From: Oceanithermus desulfurans
GTDB lineage: Bacteria > Deinococcota > Deinococci > Deinococcales > Marinithermaceae
Assembly: GCF_014201675.1 (NCBI RefSeq)
Contig: NZ_JACHEZ010000007.1
Span: 62,001-126,000 of the forward strand
DNA length: 64,000 bases
Direction of reading: 5' to 3'
The notes below the pieces were generated by a model. That model was not told the DNA's origin. It searched no databases and was given only the letters and a program-made list of their open reading frames with translations. Of this stretch, positions 54,347-62,719 are shown piece by piece. The translations under genes and the position numbers were made by a program. Each line of letters starts with the position of its first letter. Within the stretch, counting starts at the first letter, position 1.

Positions 54347-55811
54347 CGTGCACCTCCAACCTCGGGTAGAGGACTTTGAGCCGTTCGTAGGTCTCGCGGT
54401 AGACCCCGTAGAGGGCGTCGTAGACCCGGGCCCAGGCGGGATCGGGCTCGGTCGTGCCCGCTGGGGTGGCCAGCGCCTTAATACGTTCAAAAGACCAGAA
54501 CCCGGCGTTCACCCCCGCGAGGAACGCGGTGCCGAAGGCGCTGCCCGCGTGGCCGCTGGCGAGGTGGACGACGGGACGGCCGAGGACGCTCGCGGTGATC
54601 TTGCGCCAGAGCGGGCTCCTGGCGCCCCCGTCCATGACGTAGAACCGCTCGATGGCGTGGCCGTGGGCCTCGAGCACCTCGACGTGGTGGCGGAAGGCGT
54701 AGGCGACGCCCTCGAGGATCGCCCGGTAGAGATGGGCGGGGCCGTGGGACAGCGTGAGCCCGAGGACCGTGCCCCGCGCCTTGGGGTCGTGGATCGGTGT
54801 CTTCTCCCCCAGGAAGTAGGGCAGGAGCACCACGCCCTCGCTCCCGGCGGGGACGCGCTCGGCCTCGGTGTCGAGCTCGGCGTAGGTTGTGCCGGGGGCG
54901 AAGCGGTCACGGAACCACTTGACGAGCGAGCCCGAGGTCGCCATGCAGCCGTTGATCACGTAGCGACCGGGGACGTCGTGGTGGTCGATGAAAAGTTCTT
55001 TTAAGGGGGCGAAGGCGCTCGAGACGTAGAGGAAGTCGCCGGCGCCGCCGAACTTGAGGACGGCTTCCCCCTCCGCGAGGAGCCCGGCGGCGAGCGCGGC
55101 GGCGATGTGGTCGGCGCTGCCGGCGGCGAGCGGCGTGCCCAGGGGCAGGGGGACCTCGGACGAGGCCACCTCGCCCACGACCTCACCCGGGAAGCGCACG
55201 GGGCGGAGCACGCCGGGGTCGAGCTCGAGCGCGTCGAGCAGCTCGACCAGCCAGCGCCGCTCCCGCTCGCTCCAAAGCCCGCTCTCCAGCGCCCAGTTGG
55301 CCTCGAGGTACTCCGGGCCGCCGAGCCGCCCGGTGACGTACTCGTAGGAGCCCGCGATCCGGCGGATGCGGGCGAAGGCCTCGGGTTCGTGGCGCTGGAT
55401 CCAGAGCAGCTTCGGGGGAATGACCTGCTGGTTCCAGGTCGCGCCGGCGTGACCGAAGAGCCAATCCTCGGGGAAGCGTTCCCGGAACCAGGCGATCTCC
55501 TCGGTGTGGCGCGCGTCGTTTTGCTGGATCGAGGGCCGGAGCACCCGCCCCGCCTCGTCCAGCAGAACGAGCGCCGGGACCATCCCCGAGACCGCGGCCA
55601 TCCCTACGTCGGCGAGCGGGGCCTGCCCGGCCAGGGCGCCGAGCGCGGCCTGGACGCCCTTCCACCAGTCTGCGGGGTCCTCCTCGGCCCAGCCCGGCCG
55701 CGGGCTCTTCAGGTCGTGGGGGTGGCTCGCCTCGGCGACGACCCGGGCCTCCTCGTCGAGGAGGAGGGCCTTGACCGCGGTGGTGCCGACGTCGATCCCG
55801 ACTACGCTCAC
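54339..55811 (-). CDS. FGGY-family carbohydrate kinase (xylulokinase-like)
   Basis: A 490-residue sugar kinase of the FGGY fold. The N-terminal phosphate-binding GIDVGTTAVKALLLDE, the active-site PSIQQNDARHTEEI with Asp, SADHIAAALAAGLLAEGEAVLKFGGAGDFL, and the C-terminal FYVMDGGARSPLWRKITASVLGRPV are in family order. Closest in look are xylulokinases, but ribulokinase-like or erythritol kinase roles are open. GTG at 55811 overlaps the BtpA-like gene stop as GTGA and follows GGGAGGTGCGGGG. It is the second gene of a three-gene operon. Confidence 0.9.
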   Translation of the reverse strand: MSVVGIDVGTTAVKALLLDEEARVVAEASHPHDLKSPRPGWAEEDPADWWKGVQAALGALAGQAPLADVGMAAVSGMVPALVLLDEAGRVLRPSIQQNDARHTEEIAWFRERFPEDWLFGHAGATWNQQVIPPKLLWIQRHEPEAFARIRRIAGSYEYVTGRLGGPEYLEANWALESGLWSERERRWLVELLDALELDPGVLRPVRFPGEVVGEVASSEVPLPLGTPLAAGSADHIAAALAAGLLAEGEAVLKFGGAGDFLYVSSAFAPLKELFIDHHDVPGRYVINGCMATSGSLVKWFRDRFAPGTTYAELDTEAERVPAGSEGVVLLPYFLGEKTPIHDPKARGTVLGLTLSHGPAHLYRAILEGVAYAFRHHVEVLEAHGHAIERFYVMDGGARSPLWRKITASVLGRPVVHLASGHAGSAFGTAFLAGVNAGFWSFERIKALATPAGTTEPDPAWARVYDALYGVYRETYERLKVLYPRLEVHDA

Positions 55812-56626
55812 GAACCCCGCACCTCCCGCACCCGCGCCATGAAGGCTCCAGCCCGCTCGGGGTCGACGGGGTTGAAGGTCTGGCCGTCCTCTTTCAGCGC
55901 GGTGCCCACGATGCAGCCGTCGGCGATCCCGAGCACCTCGGCGACGTTCTCGTGGTTGACCCCGGTGTTCGCCAGGACCGGGACGTCGGGGAGCGCCGCC
56001 TTCACCGCCTCGAGGTGCTCGAGCGGCGCGGGCTCCCCGGTCATCGGGCCGGAGACGAGGACGGCGTCGGCGAGGCTTGAGAACACCGCGCTCCTCGCTC
56101 GGTCGGGCAGGCTGCGGGCGTCGAGCGGCGCGGCGAACTCGGCGGAGACGTTGTAGAGCAAGAAGAGGTCGTCGCGACCCAGCCGCCGGCGGTAGCGGAG
56201 CGCCTCGGCGGCGCGACCCTGCCAGAGCCCCATGTCCGAGCCGTAGAGCCCGGTGAAGATCTCCCGCGCGAACGCCGCCCCGGTCGCCGCCGCGACGGCC
56301 ATCGTCCGCATCGGGTCCCAGAGGACGTCGACCCCGAAGGGGACGCGGAGCTCGTCCTTGAGCCGGCCGATCGCGTAGGCCATCGCCGCGGCCGAGGCGG
56401 GGTCGACCTCGAGCTCGTAGGGGCGGTCGTTCTCGTTGCCGAACATCACCGCGTCCACGCCCGCGGCCAGAAGGGCCGCGAGGTCCGCCCGCGCGGCTTC
56501 GACGACGGCTTCCATGCCGCCCCCGGCGTCGTAGAGCGGGGTGCCCGGGAGGGCCCGGAGGTGGACCATCGCGACGACCGGCTTCTGCGTCTTGAAAAGG
56601 GTTTCGTAGCGCTCCATCGAGGTCAT
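55808..56626 (-). CDS. BtpA/SgcQ family protein
   Basis: A 272-residue TIM-barrel-like protein. Family segments: VVAMVHLRALPGTPLYDAGGGMEAVVEAARADLAALLAAGVDAVMFGNENDRPY, VPFGVDVLWDPMRTMAVAAATGAAFAREIF, DAVLVSGPMTGEPA and VLANTGVNHENVAEVLGIADGCIVGTALKEDG. BtpA was first linked to photosystem I stability in cyanobacteria, but SgcQ-type members sit in sugar operons, as here. It is perhaps an epimerase or aldolase-like enzyme; the activity is unknown. ATG at 56626 is chosen because the frame further upstream runs into a tRNA gene. It is the first gene of the operon. Confidence 0.85.
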   Translation of the reverse strand: MTSMERYETLFKTQKPVVAMVHLRALPGTPLYDAGGGMEAVVEAARADLAALLAAGVDAVMFGNENDRPYELEVDPASAAAMAYAIGRLKDELRVPFGVDVLWDPMRTMAVAAATGAAFAREIFTGLYGSDMGLWQGRAAEALRYRRRLGRDDLFLLYNVSAEFAAPLDARSLPDRARSAVFSSLADAVLVSGPMTGEPAPLEHLEAVKAALPDVPVLANTGVNHENVAEVLGIADGCIVGTALKEDGQTFNPVDPERAGAFMARVREVRGS

Positions 56627-56658
56627 GTTCTTCGCCCCTTCCTGCTTGGTCTGTCCGT

Positions 56659-56664
56659 ATTGTA
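56659..56664 (-). promoter_or_regulatory. -10 box of the sugar operon
   Basis: TACAAT on the reverse strand, 32 bases before the BtpA-like ATG. No convincing -35 precedes it, so an activator may be needed. Confidence 0.45.
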
Positions 56665-56698
56665 AGGAGGCGTTTCGCTGCGCTGAGGGCAAGGTTTC

Positions 56699-56733
56699 TT
56701 GACAAACCCCCCGGGGAGGCTCAAGATAAACTA
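56699..56733 (+). promoter_or_regulatory. Promoter of the tRNA-Ser pair
   Basis: A perfect TTGACA (56699-56704) with AAGATAAACT 18 or more bases downstream as the -10 region, ending about ten bases before the first tRNA. The -35 is clear; the exact -10 is not. Confidence 0.6.
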
Positions 56734-56742
56734 TGCGGCCAG

Positions 56743-56832
56743 GGAGGGTTGGCCGAGCGGTTGAAGGCGGCGGTCTTGAAAACCGCTGTGGGCTTCGGCC
56801 CACCGGGGGTTCGAATCCCTCACCCTCCGCCA
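56743..56832 (+). tRNA. tRNA-Ser (UGA)
   Basis: A class II tRNA with acceptor GGAGGGT/ACCCTCC, anticodon loop CTTGAAA (anticodon UGA), a long variable arm (GTGGGCTTCGGCCCAC), T loop TTCGAAT and an encoded CCA. Confidence 0.97.
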
Positions 56833-56843
56833 AAACGCAGCGT

Positions 56844-56935
<92 letters not shown>

Positions 56936-56939
56936 GACC

Positions 56940-56967
56940 GCCCCCGCGAATCGCGGGGGCTTTGCTT
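56940..56967 (+). terminator. Terminator of the tRNA-Ser operon
   Basis: GCCCCCGCG and CGCGGGGGC with a three-base loop, followed by TTTGCTT, five bases after the CCA of tRNA-Ser(GCU). Confidence 0.85.
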
Positions 56968-56985
56968 CGGTCCGGCGCGGCCGGG

Positions 56986-57651
56986 CTATTTTTCGGCGGT
57001 GAGCTCGACCTTGTAGTTGCCGCGGGTGGTGCGGCCGACGACGCGCACCAGCGTGACCTGCCCCAGCCCCTCGGCGATCAGGGTGTCGCCCTCGCGCACC
57101 TCGTCCCCGGCTCCGGCGACGCGGCCGCGCAGCCGTACCTTGCCCGCCTTGACCCCCTTGGCGAAGTAGCTGCGGCTGACGCCCAGCCCCTTCGCCCCCA
57201 CCACGTCCACCCGCAGCGAGGGGACGACCAGGGTGCGGGTCTTGCGGCGCTCCCGGGGGCGGCGTTCTTCGGGCGGCTCCGCGGCGGCGAGGCCGGCCGC
57301 GGCCAGGCGCGCCTTCGCGGCGCGGGTGGTCGCGAAGAGGACGCCCTGGGGCGTCGGGCGCACGTCGCCCAGCTCGCCTGCGTCCAGCGTTCGGCGCAGC
57401 CGGGCGGCGGCCCGCTCGGGGTCCTCGGCGGCCAGCCAGCCCACCCAGGTGGGGTCGCTGACCTCGGGCACCTCCGGCGGGTGCAGCACCCCCAGCCGCC
57501 GCTCGGCGGCGGGCAGACCGCCGAACCAGGCGAGGCCGAGCCCCTCGTGCGCGGCCAGGGTGCGCAGCGCCTCCTGGGCCTCGGGGTCCAGAAAGCCGCT
57601 CGCCACCACCCGCCCGCCGCGGGCCTTCTTGACCAGGTCGTCGAGGTTCAC
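56986..57651 (-). CDS. S4-domain RNA-binding protein (YlmH-like)
   Basis: A 221-residue protein. The N-terminal 130 residues resemble the YlmH type (VVASGFLDPEAQEALRTLAAHEGLGLAWFGGLPAAERRLGVLHP). A basic linker (RRPRERRKTRTLVV) follows. The C-terminal S4 domain (about 145-215) reads VDVVGAKGLGVSRSYFAKGVKAGKVRLRGRVAGAGDEVREGDTLIAEGLG. YlmH proteins act on stalled or peptidyl-tRNA-blocked 50S subunits or in cell division, depending on the species. The start of the frame is taken at ATG 57651. Confidence 0.85.
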   Translation of the reverse strand: MNLDDLVKKARGGRVVASGFLDPEAQEALRTLAAHEGLGLAWFGGLPAAERRLGVLHPPEVPEVSDPTWVGWLAAEDPERAAARLRRTLDAGELGDVRPTPQGVLFATTRAAKARLAAAGLAAAEPPEERRPRERRKTRTLVVPSLRVDVVGAKGLGVSRSYFAKGVKAGKVRLRGRVAGAGDEVREGDTLIAEGLGQVTLVRVVGRTTRGNYKVELTAEK

Positions 57652-57655
57652 GCCC

Positions 57656-58375
57656 CTAGCTTACCCGCCGGGCGGTCCAGACCATGATGGGCCGGCGGGC
57701 TTCGTAGGGCTCGCCCCGAAAGCCGCCCGTGAGGCGGCCGGAAAGGCCCGCGGCCGCGAGCCAGCGCTCGACTTCGTAGCGGGTGAAGTAGCGCTGATCG
57801 AGGGTGTGGTGGCGGCGGCGCAGGGCGCCGTCCGGCCCCGTCTCGTCCAGGACGTAGTGGGTCAGCAGGCGCTGGGCCTCCGGCCGGTGTTCCTGTCGGT
57901 AGTAGACCTCGGCGGCGCCGTAGCGCCCCTCGAGCCGCAGCGCCCCGTCGGCCCGGATCAAGAGGGGGTTGTAGAGGTCGAAGGCGAAGACCCCGCCCGC
58001 CTCCAGGTGGCGGGCCACGCCCGCCAGCGCGGCGTTCTGGTCGGCCAGGGTGTAGAGGTGCATAAGGGCATTGAAGGGGGCGATGACGAGCGGGAAGCGG
58101 CGGCCCAGTTCGAAGTCGCGCATGTCGCCCGCGATCCAGCGCATCGCCAGCCCCCGGGTGGCCGCTTCGCCGCGGGCGCGCATGGCGGCGCTGGGCTCGA
58201 GCGCCCAGACCTCGACCCCGCGCCGCGCCAGGTGGGCGGCCACCCGCCCCTGCCCCGCGCCCAGCTCGAGCACCGGCCCCCCGTGGCGCTCTGCGAGGCG
58301 GGCGTAGAAGTCCAGGTCGTCGGCGTAGTTTTCGTACTGGAGGGCGTAGAGGTCGGCCAATTCGTCGTAGCTCAC
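57656..58375 (-). CDS. Class I SAM-dependent methyltransferase
   Basis: A 239-residue small-molecule methyltransferase. Motif I VLELGAGQGRVAAHLARRG near residue 35, the acidic VWALEPSAAMRARG, MRWIAGDMRDFEL near 80 and FPLVIAPFNALMHL are the standard Methyltransf_25/11 order. The substrate is unknown. It lies four bases upstream of the S4 gene on the same strand, so the two form an operon; RNA or ribosome-linked methylation is possible but not shown. Confidence 0.88.
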   Translation of the reverse strand: MSYDELADLYALQYENYADDLDFYARLAERHGGPVLELGAGQGRVAAHLARRGVEVWALEPSAAMRARGEAATRGLAMRWIAGDMRDFELGRRFPLVIAPFNALMHLYTLADQNAALAGVARHLEAGGVFAFDLYNPLLIRADGALRLEGRYGAAEVYYRQEHRPEAQRLLTHYVLDETGPDGALRRRHHTLDQRYFTRYEVERWLAAAGLSGRLTGGFRGEPYEARRPIMVWTARRVS

Positions 58376-58432
58376 CCGCCCAGCCTACCGCGCTATCCTG
58401 GAGGGGGAAAGGCCGGAAAGGAGGTGAGGCGC

Positions 58433-59299
58433 GTGATCGGTTCGCCCAAACCGGTGCTCGAGAGCATCCTCGCAGCGGCCGACCTGGCGCAGAAAATTCC
58501 CGAGGTCGAGGGGGTGCCCAGCGGCGTGGAGGGGCTCGACGAGCTCTTCTACACGGTGGTGCAGGAACGCGGCAAGCCGGTGGTGCGGCCGCTCGGGGGG
58601 CTGCCGCGGCTGGCGGCGGTGCACGTGACGGGCACCTCGGACACCGGCAAGAGCCTCTTCGCCGAGCAGTACGCCCTGGCCCAGGCGGCGCGCGGCGAGG
58701 GGGTGGTCTTCGTGACCGTGGAGACGCCCGCCCCCTTCGTGGACGCCGGGCTCGAGCAGCGGCGGCTGGCCATGGGGCTCGCGCGCGGCGTGCTCGAGGG
58801 GGTGACCCTGGTCGACGCCGCCAGCCACGGGGTGCTGCGCGAGGACCTGCCTACCCTCTTCGCCACCCTCGACGCCGCCTTCGAGGCCACCGGGGCGCGG
58901 CACCTGGTGGTGGACTCGCTCACCGGCCTCTACGAGGCGCGCGAGATGACGGCGCGGCTGATCGTGCGCAAGGTCTACCTCTACGCCAAGGAGAAGCAGG
59001 TGACCGCGGTCTTCACCTCGCAGAAGCGCTCGAGCCACGAGGAGCTCTCCGCCGAGGCCGCCGGCGGCTACGCGGTGAGCCACATCCTCGACGCCACCAT
59101 CGTCCTCGCCAAGCGGCTGGTGATGACCCAGGCGCAGAGCCACCTCTGGGGCGTGCCGCTGGGCGAGGTCGTGCGCTTCCTGCGCATCGACGGCTGCCGC
59201 CTCAGCGGCCACGACACCAAGACCCACCACCTCGAGCTGCTGCCCGAGGGGCTGTTGCGGGTGGGCCCGCCGATCGGCGCCTCCTCATCCGGGGCCTGA
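58433..59299 (+). CDS. KaiC-like RecA-superfamily ATPase
   Basis: A 288-residue single-domain ATPase. Walker A is VTGTSDTGKSLFAEQYA near residue 65, VVFVTVETPAPFVD follows, and Walker B-like HLVVDSLTGLYEAREMTARLIVRKVYLYAKEKQVTAVFTSQK is near 165. The catalytic Glu after motif A and the C-terminal strands LWGVPLGEVVRFLRIDGCRLSGHDTKTHHLEL fit the RadA/KaiC group. Such proteins in Thermaceae have no established role. GTG at 58433 lies nine bases after GGAGG; an earlier GTG at 58424 overlaps that site. Confidence 0.82.
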   Translation: MIGSPKPVLESILAAADLAQKIPEVEGVPSGVEGLDELFYTVVQERGKPVVRPLGGLPRLAAVHVTGTSDTGKSLFAEQYALAQAARGEGVVFVTVETPAPFVDAGLEQRRLAMGLARGVLEGVTLVDAASHGVLREDLPTLFATLDAAFEATGARHLVVDSLTGLYEAREMTARLIVRKVYLYAKEKQVTAVFTSQKRSSHEELSAEAAGGYAVSHILDATIVLAKRLVMTQAQSHLWGVPLGEVVRFLRIDGCRLSGHDTKTHHLELLPEGLLRVGPPIGASSSGA

Positions 59300-59300
59300 G

Positions 59301-59306
59301 TAGAAT
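59301..59306 (+). promoter_or_regulatory. -10 box of the O-antigen-ligase-like gene
   Basis: TAGAAT exactly six bases before GTG 59313; another leaderless-type start. Confidence 0.6.
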
Positions 59307-59312
59307 GGCGCC

Positions 59313-60476
59313 GTGCGCTCCCGTCTCGCTTGGCTGATCGCCCTCGTTCCCGTCTTCCCGCCGCTCTACCTGGCCGCCTTCGCCGCGCTTCGATACTGGA
59401 GGGCGCTGGGTCCGCTGGCGCGCGGGGTGGCGCTCTTCTACCTGGGCACCCAGCTCGCGGCCGCCCTGCTCACGCCCGAACCCCTGGTCTCGGTGCCGCT
59501 GGCGCTTTTGCGGGGGTTGTTCGTGCTGGCGCTCGTGCTCGCGGGGGTGCGGCTCGCCGACCCGCGCTGGCTGCACTACCTGCTCGCGGGTCTCGCCGTC
59601 GTCTACCTGCTCGCCTTCTGGACGAGCTACGACGCCTTCGGCGCGCAGTTTCTGGCGCGCCGGCTCGTCCACCCCTACTACACCACGGTCTCGATCGGGC
59701 TGGCCGGGGCGCTGGGGGTGCTGCTGGCGCTCGACTGGCGCGGGCCGGCGGTCTGGCGCCTGGGGGTGGGGTTGCTGGCCCTGTTGGCCCTGGCGTTCTC
59801 GGGGAGCCGGGGGGCGATGGCCGTGCTGGTGGTGGGGGTCGTGATCGGCGCGGTGGTCAAGTCGGGTAGGTTTGCCTGGGGTGCGGCGACTGCTGGGGCG
59901 CTGGCGACTGCTGTGTATGTTATTGGCAGTCTAGGCCAACACGTTTCTTCTTTGGCAAGGTTGCTTTCGCTAAACCTTTCCGGACGGGACAGGGTTTGGG
60001 AAGGCGCGCTCGAAGCGATCCGTAGCTACCCCTGGGGAGGGGTGGGACCATATCAACTTGGCCCATGGCTCGGGTACCTGTACAAGCAGGGCTGCAACCT
60101 CTGGGTCGGGGCCCGCTACCTGGGCCTGGGCTGCCCCGGCTGGCTCGAGCCCTTCTACGGCGCCTGGCTGATCGCCCACAACCTGCTGCTGCACGCCCTG
60201 GGCGAGACCGGCGTGGTGGGCACGCTGGGCTTCCTGTCCCTTCTGGCGCTGCTGGGCTACGCCGCGGTGCGTTCGCGCGAGCCCCTCTTGGTGGCCATCT
60301 TCTTCGGCTACCTGGTGATGAGCCTGGTCGACAACCCCATGGCCGTGCCCAGCCTGCACCTGGCCGAGGTGTTCTGGGTCGCCGGAGGGATGGCGCTGGC
60401 GCGCTCGGGGTTAGCCGTAGCGCTCGAGCAGGGTGGCGCGGTCGATGTAGACGAGCGTCGGCCAGACCCGCTTTAG
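59313..60476 (+). CDS. O-antigen ligase / polymerase-like membrane protein
   Basis: A 387-residue protein with about 10-12 spans of the Wzy/WaaL type. The large external loop near residues 225-290 holds LNLSGRDRVWEGALEAIRSYPWGGVGPYQ and AHNLLLHALGETGVVG, both typical of O-antigen ligases, with Arg and His used in sugar transfer. The region 59865-60065 uses codons rare in this genome (ACT, GCT, GTT, ATT, CTA, TCT, AGG), while both sides are host-like, so about 200 bases look like a recent gene conversion or import. The last 66 bases overlap the convergent deacetylase gene. Confidence 0.85.
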   Translation: MRSRLAWLIALVPVFPPLYLAAFAALRYWRALGPLARGVALFYLGTQLAAALLTPEPLVSVPLALLRGLFVLALVLAGVRLADPRWLHYLLAGLAVVYLLAFWTSYDAFGAQFLARRLVHPYYTTVSIGLAGALGVLLALDWRGPAVWRLGVGLLALLALAFSGSRGAMAVLVVGVVIGAVVKSGRFAWGAATAGALATAVYVIGSLGQHVSSLARLLSLNLSGRDRVWEGALEAIRSYPWGGVGPYQLGPWLGYLYKQGCNLWVGARYLGLGCPGWLEPFYGAWLIAHNLLLHALGETGVVGTLGFLSLLALLGYAAVRSREPLLVAIFFGYLVMSLVDNPMAVPSLHLAEVFWVAGGMALARSGLAVALEQGGAVDVDERRPDPL

Positions 60477-61625
60477 CGGCGTCCCCCCGTACAACCGGTG
60501 CAGGAAGTGCATATAGGCGCCGAGGAAGCGCCGCCGCGCCGGCGGCAGCTCGAGCGAACGAAAGCCGACGGGACCCAGCACCTCGTGGAAGAGCGAGACC
60601 CCCCAGAAGACCTCCACGTCGCTCAGGTGCGGCCGCTCGCGCAACGCGCGCGCCAGGTCGGGCACCGACTTCTTGAAAAAGCGAAAGGCGGTCAGCGAGC
60701 CGGCCTCGCCGGCGCGGGCCATGCGTTCCGAGTGCAGGTGCAGCTCGGCGGCGGGGGCGCCGGCCTCGATGCGCCCGCCGTCCGCGAGCTCGAGCGCCGG
60801 TCCGGGGAAGGGCCCCTTGGCCACCCGGAAGACGCTGTGGGCGCCGTAGTTCAGCTCCTCGACACGGTAGAGCCGGTCGAAGAAGCGGTCCACCGTCGCC
60901 GCCCAGGCCTGCCGCGGCAGGTCGCGCAGCCCCCCGCGGCGCAGCCCCCGCAGCGCCTCCAGTGGCCGCGGCTGGAAGCCCCGCGCCCGCAGCTGCGTCA
61001 GCAGCTCGGGCAGCGCCTCCGCCGCGGTGCGCCCCCCGGGGCCGGCGTCGTGCATCACCACGATGTCGCCGGGCAGCGCCCCCTCGGCCACGCGGTGAAC
61101 CACCGCCCCGGCGTCGTGGCCGGGGTGCCAGTCGTGGGCCTCGAGCGTCCACTGCACCGGCGTAAGCCCCAGCCGCCGCACCGCGGCCATCTGCGCCCAG
61201 GTCCAGGCGCCGTGGGGCGGGCGGAAGAAGCGCGGCCGCCGTCCGGTCAGGCGCTCGAGCGTCCGCACCCCCCGCACCACGTCGGCGTAGGCCTCCCCGG
61301 GGGTGCGCAGCCAGCCGTGGCGGTGCCGCCAGCCGTGCAGGGCCAGCTCGTGCCCCTCGTCGAGCAGCCGCGCCACCAGCCCGGGGTGGGCCTCGGCCCG
61401 CTCGGCGAGCACGAAGAAGGTCGCCCGTACGCCGGCTTCGGCCAGGGCGTCGAGCACCCGGGGCGTCGTCCCGGGGTCGGGGCCGTCGTCGAAGGTGAGG
61501 CCCAGCTCGGCCCGGGCGCTGCCCAGCCCCCGCTGCACCACCCCCAGCCCCCAGCGTTGCCAGACCAGGTAAGGCAGCCCCCAGTAGAACCCGGCCGCGC
61601 CCAGGAGTCCGGTCCAGACGTTCAC
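60411..61625 (-). CDS. Polysaccharide deacetylase family protein
   Basis: A 404-residue protein with an N-terminal membrane span (about 5-22) and a NodB domain: LGLTFDDGPDPGTTP (catalytic Asp and metal Asp), HELALHGWRHRHG (two His), FFRPPHGAW near 130, and IVVMHDAGPGG. A C-terminal module of about 180 residues (VDRFFDRLYRVEELNYGAHSVFRVAKGPF onward) is like the YkoP-type part seen in some Firmicutes and Deinococcota proteins; its role is unknown. GTG at 61625 overlaps the glycosyltransferase stop (GTGA). It is expected to remove acetyl groups from an envelope glycan. Confidence 0.88.
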   Translation of the reverse strand: MNVWTGLLGAAGFYWGLPYLVWQRWGLGVVQRGLGSARAELGLTFDDGPDPGTTPRVLDALAEAGVRATFFVLAERAEAHPGLVARLLDEGHELALHGWRHRHGWLRTPGEAYADVVRGVRTLERLTGRRPRFFRPPHGAWTWAQMAAVRRLGLTPVQWTLEAHDWHPGHDAGAVVHRVAEGALPGDIVVMHDAGPGGRTAAEALPELLTQLRARGFQPRPLEALRGLRRGGLRDLPRQAWAATVDRFFDRLYRVEELNYGAHSVFRVAKGPFPGPALELADGGRIEAGAPAAELHLHSERMARAGEAGSLTAFRFFKKSVPDLARALRERPHLSDVEVFWGVSLFHEVLGPVGFRSLELPPARRRFLGAYMHFLHRLYGGTPLKRVWPTLVYIDRATLLERYG

Positions 61626-62719
61626 CGCTCCTCCGCCTGCAGCAGCGTGTGCGCGATCGCCCGGGCGGCGTCGGGCCGCCCCAAAGCGTGCGCCGCCGCG
61701 GCCATCTCACGGCGCCGCGCCTCGTCGGGGATGAGGCGCGCGAGCCGCGACCGCAGCTCGCGGCCCCGGCGGATCCAGACGGCGGCGCCCCGCTCCTCGA
61801 GGAACTGGGCGTTGCCCTCTTCCTGGCCGGGGATGGGGTCGAAGACGATCATCGGCACCCCCAGCGCCAGCGCCTCCGACGCGGTCAGGCCCCCCGCCTT
61901 GCCCACGACCCAGTCGGCGGCGCCCATCCACTCGGGAAAGTCGTCGCGCAGGCCGGTGCGGATCCAGCGCATCGACCCGCGCTCCTCCTCGCGGGTGCCG
62001 TTGTGGTGGGGGTTGAAGGTGACGAGCTGCATGGGCAGGTCGAGGCTCAGCAGGGTGCGCAGCACCCGCTCGTAGCTGCGGTAGGCGCCGGCGCCACCGC
62101 TGGTGAGCAGCACGACCGGCCGTTCGTCGAAGCCCAGCCGCTCGCGCAGGGCGGCGCGGCCGGGCAGTGCGGCGAAGGCGGGCAGGATGGGGATGCCCGT
62201 GACCCGCACACGCTCCGGGTCCACGCCGTGGCGCACCAGGTCCTCGGCGGTTTCGGGGAAGGCCGCGAAGATCAGGTCGGCCTCGGGCCGCGCCCAGTGG
62301 CGGTGGGCGCGAAAGTCGGTGACGACGAGGGTGTTCAGGAAGGCCTGCCCCGAGGTGCGGCGGGCGCGGTGCGCCACCGCGGCCACGGTGGCGTAGGAGG
62401 CCACCACGGCGTCGGGGCGGGTGCGTCCCAGGAAACGGATCACCCCGGCGAGGCCGGCCTTGCTGAAGGTCTCCGCGATCAGCTTGGGTTCGCTGGGGCG
62501 GTTGGACCAGTGGTAGAACCAGCGGTAGGCCGCGGGCCAGTAGCGCAGCCAGAAGGCGTAGGTAAGCGTCACCGGCTCGCGTTCCCAGGCGGGGATGAAG
62601 CGCAGGTAGTCGGCCTCGACGCAGTCGCAGCCCCCCGCGTCCTCGAGCGCCTGGCGCAGCGCCCGCGCCGCCTGGCGGTGGCCGCCCCCGAACGAGGCCG
62701 AGAGCAGCACCACCTTCAC
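61622..62719 (-). CDS. MGDG-synthase-type glycosyltransferase
   Basis: A 365-residue GT28/GT-B enzyme that puts a sugar on a diacylglycerol-type lipid. The N-terminal VKVVLLSASFGGGHRQAARALRQAL is the MGDG-synthase signature. The C-terminal donor site reads LLTSGGAGAYRSYERVLR, then WVVGKAGGLTASEALALGVPMIVFDPIPGQEEGNAQFLEERGAAVW. Glycolipids are major membrane lipids in Thermaceae. GTG at 62719 overlaps the LptF/G stop as GTGA, after GGAGG 11 bases away. Confidence 0.9.
   Translation of the reverse strand: MKVVLLSASFGGGHRQAARALRQALEDAGGCDCVEADYLRFIPAWEREPVTLTYAFWLRYWPAAYRWFYHWSNRPSEPKLIAETFSKAGLAGVIRFLGRTRPDAVVASYATVAAVAHRARRTSGQAFLNTLVVTDFRAHRHWARPEADLIFAAFPETAEDLVRHGVDPERVRVTGIPILPAFAALPGRAALRERLGFDERPVVLLTSGGAGAYRSYERVLRTLLSLDLPMQLVTFNPHHNGTREEERGSMRWIRTGLRDDFPEWMGAADWVVGKAGGLTASEALALGVPMIVFDPIPGQEEGNAQFLEERGAAVWIRRGRELRSRLARLIPDEARRREMAAAAHALGRPDAARAIAHTLLQAEER

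Noticed and set aside
54348-56705. A 788-residue frame joining the FGGY kinase to sequence upstream
   Set aside because: The extra part is out-of-frame BtpA-like sequence; the kinase starts at GTG 55811 behind GGGAGG.
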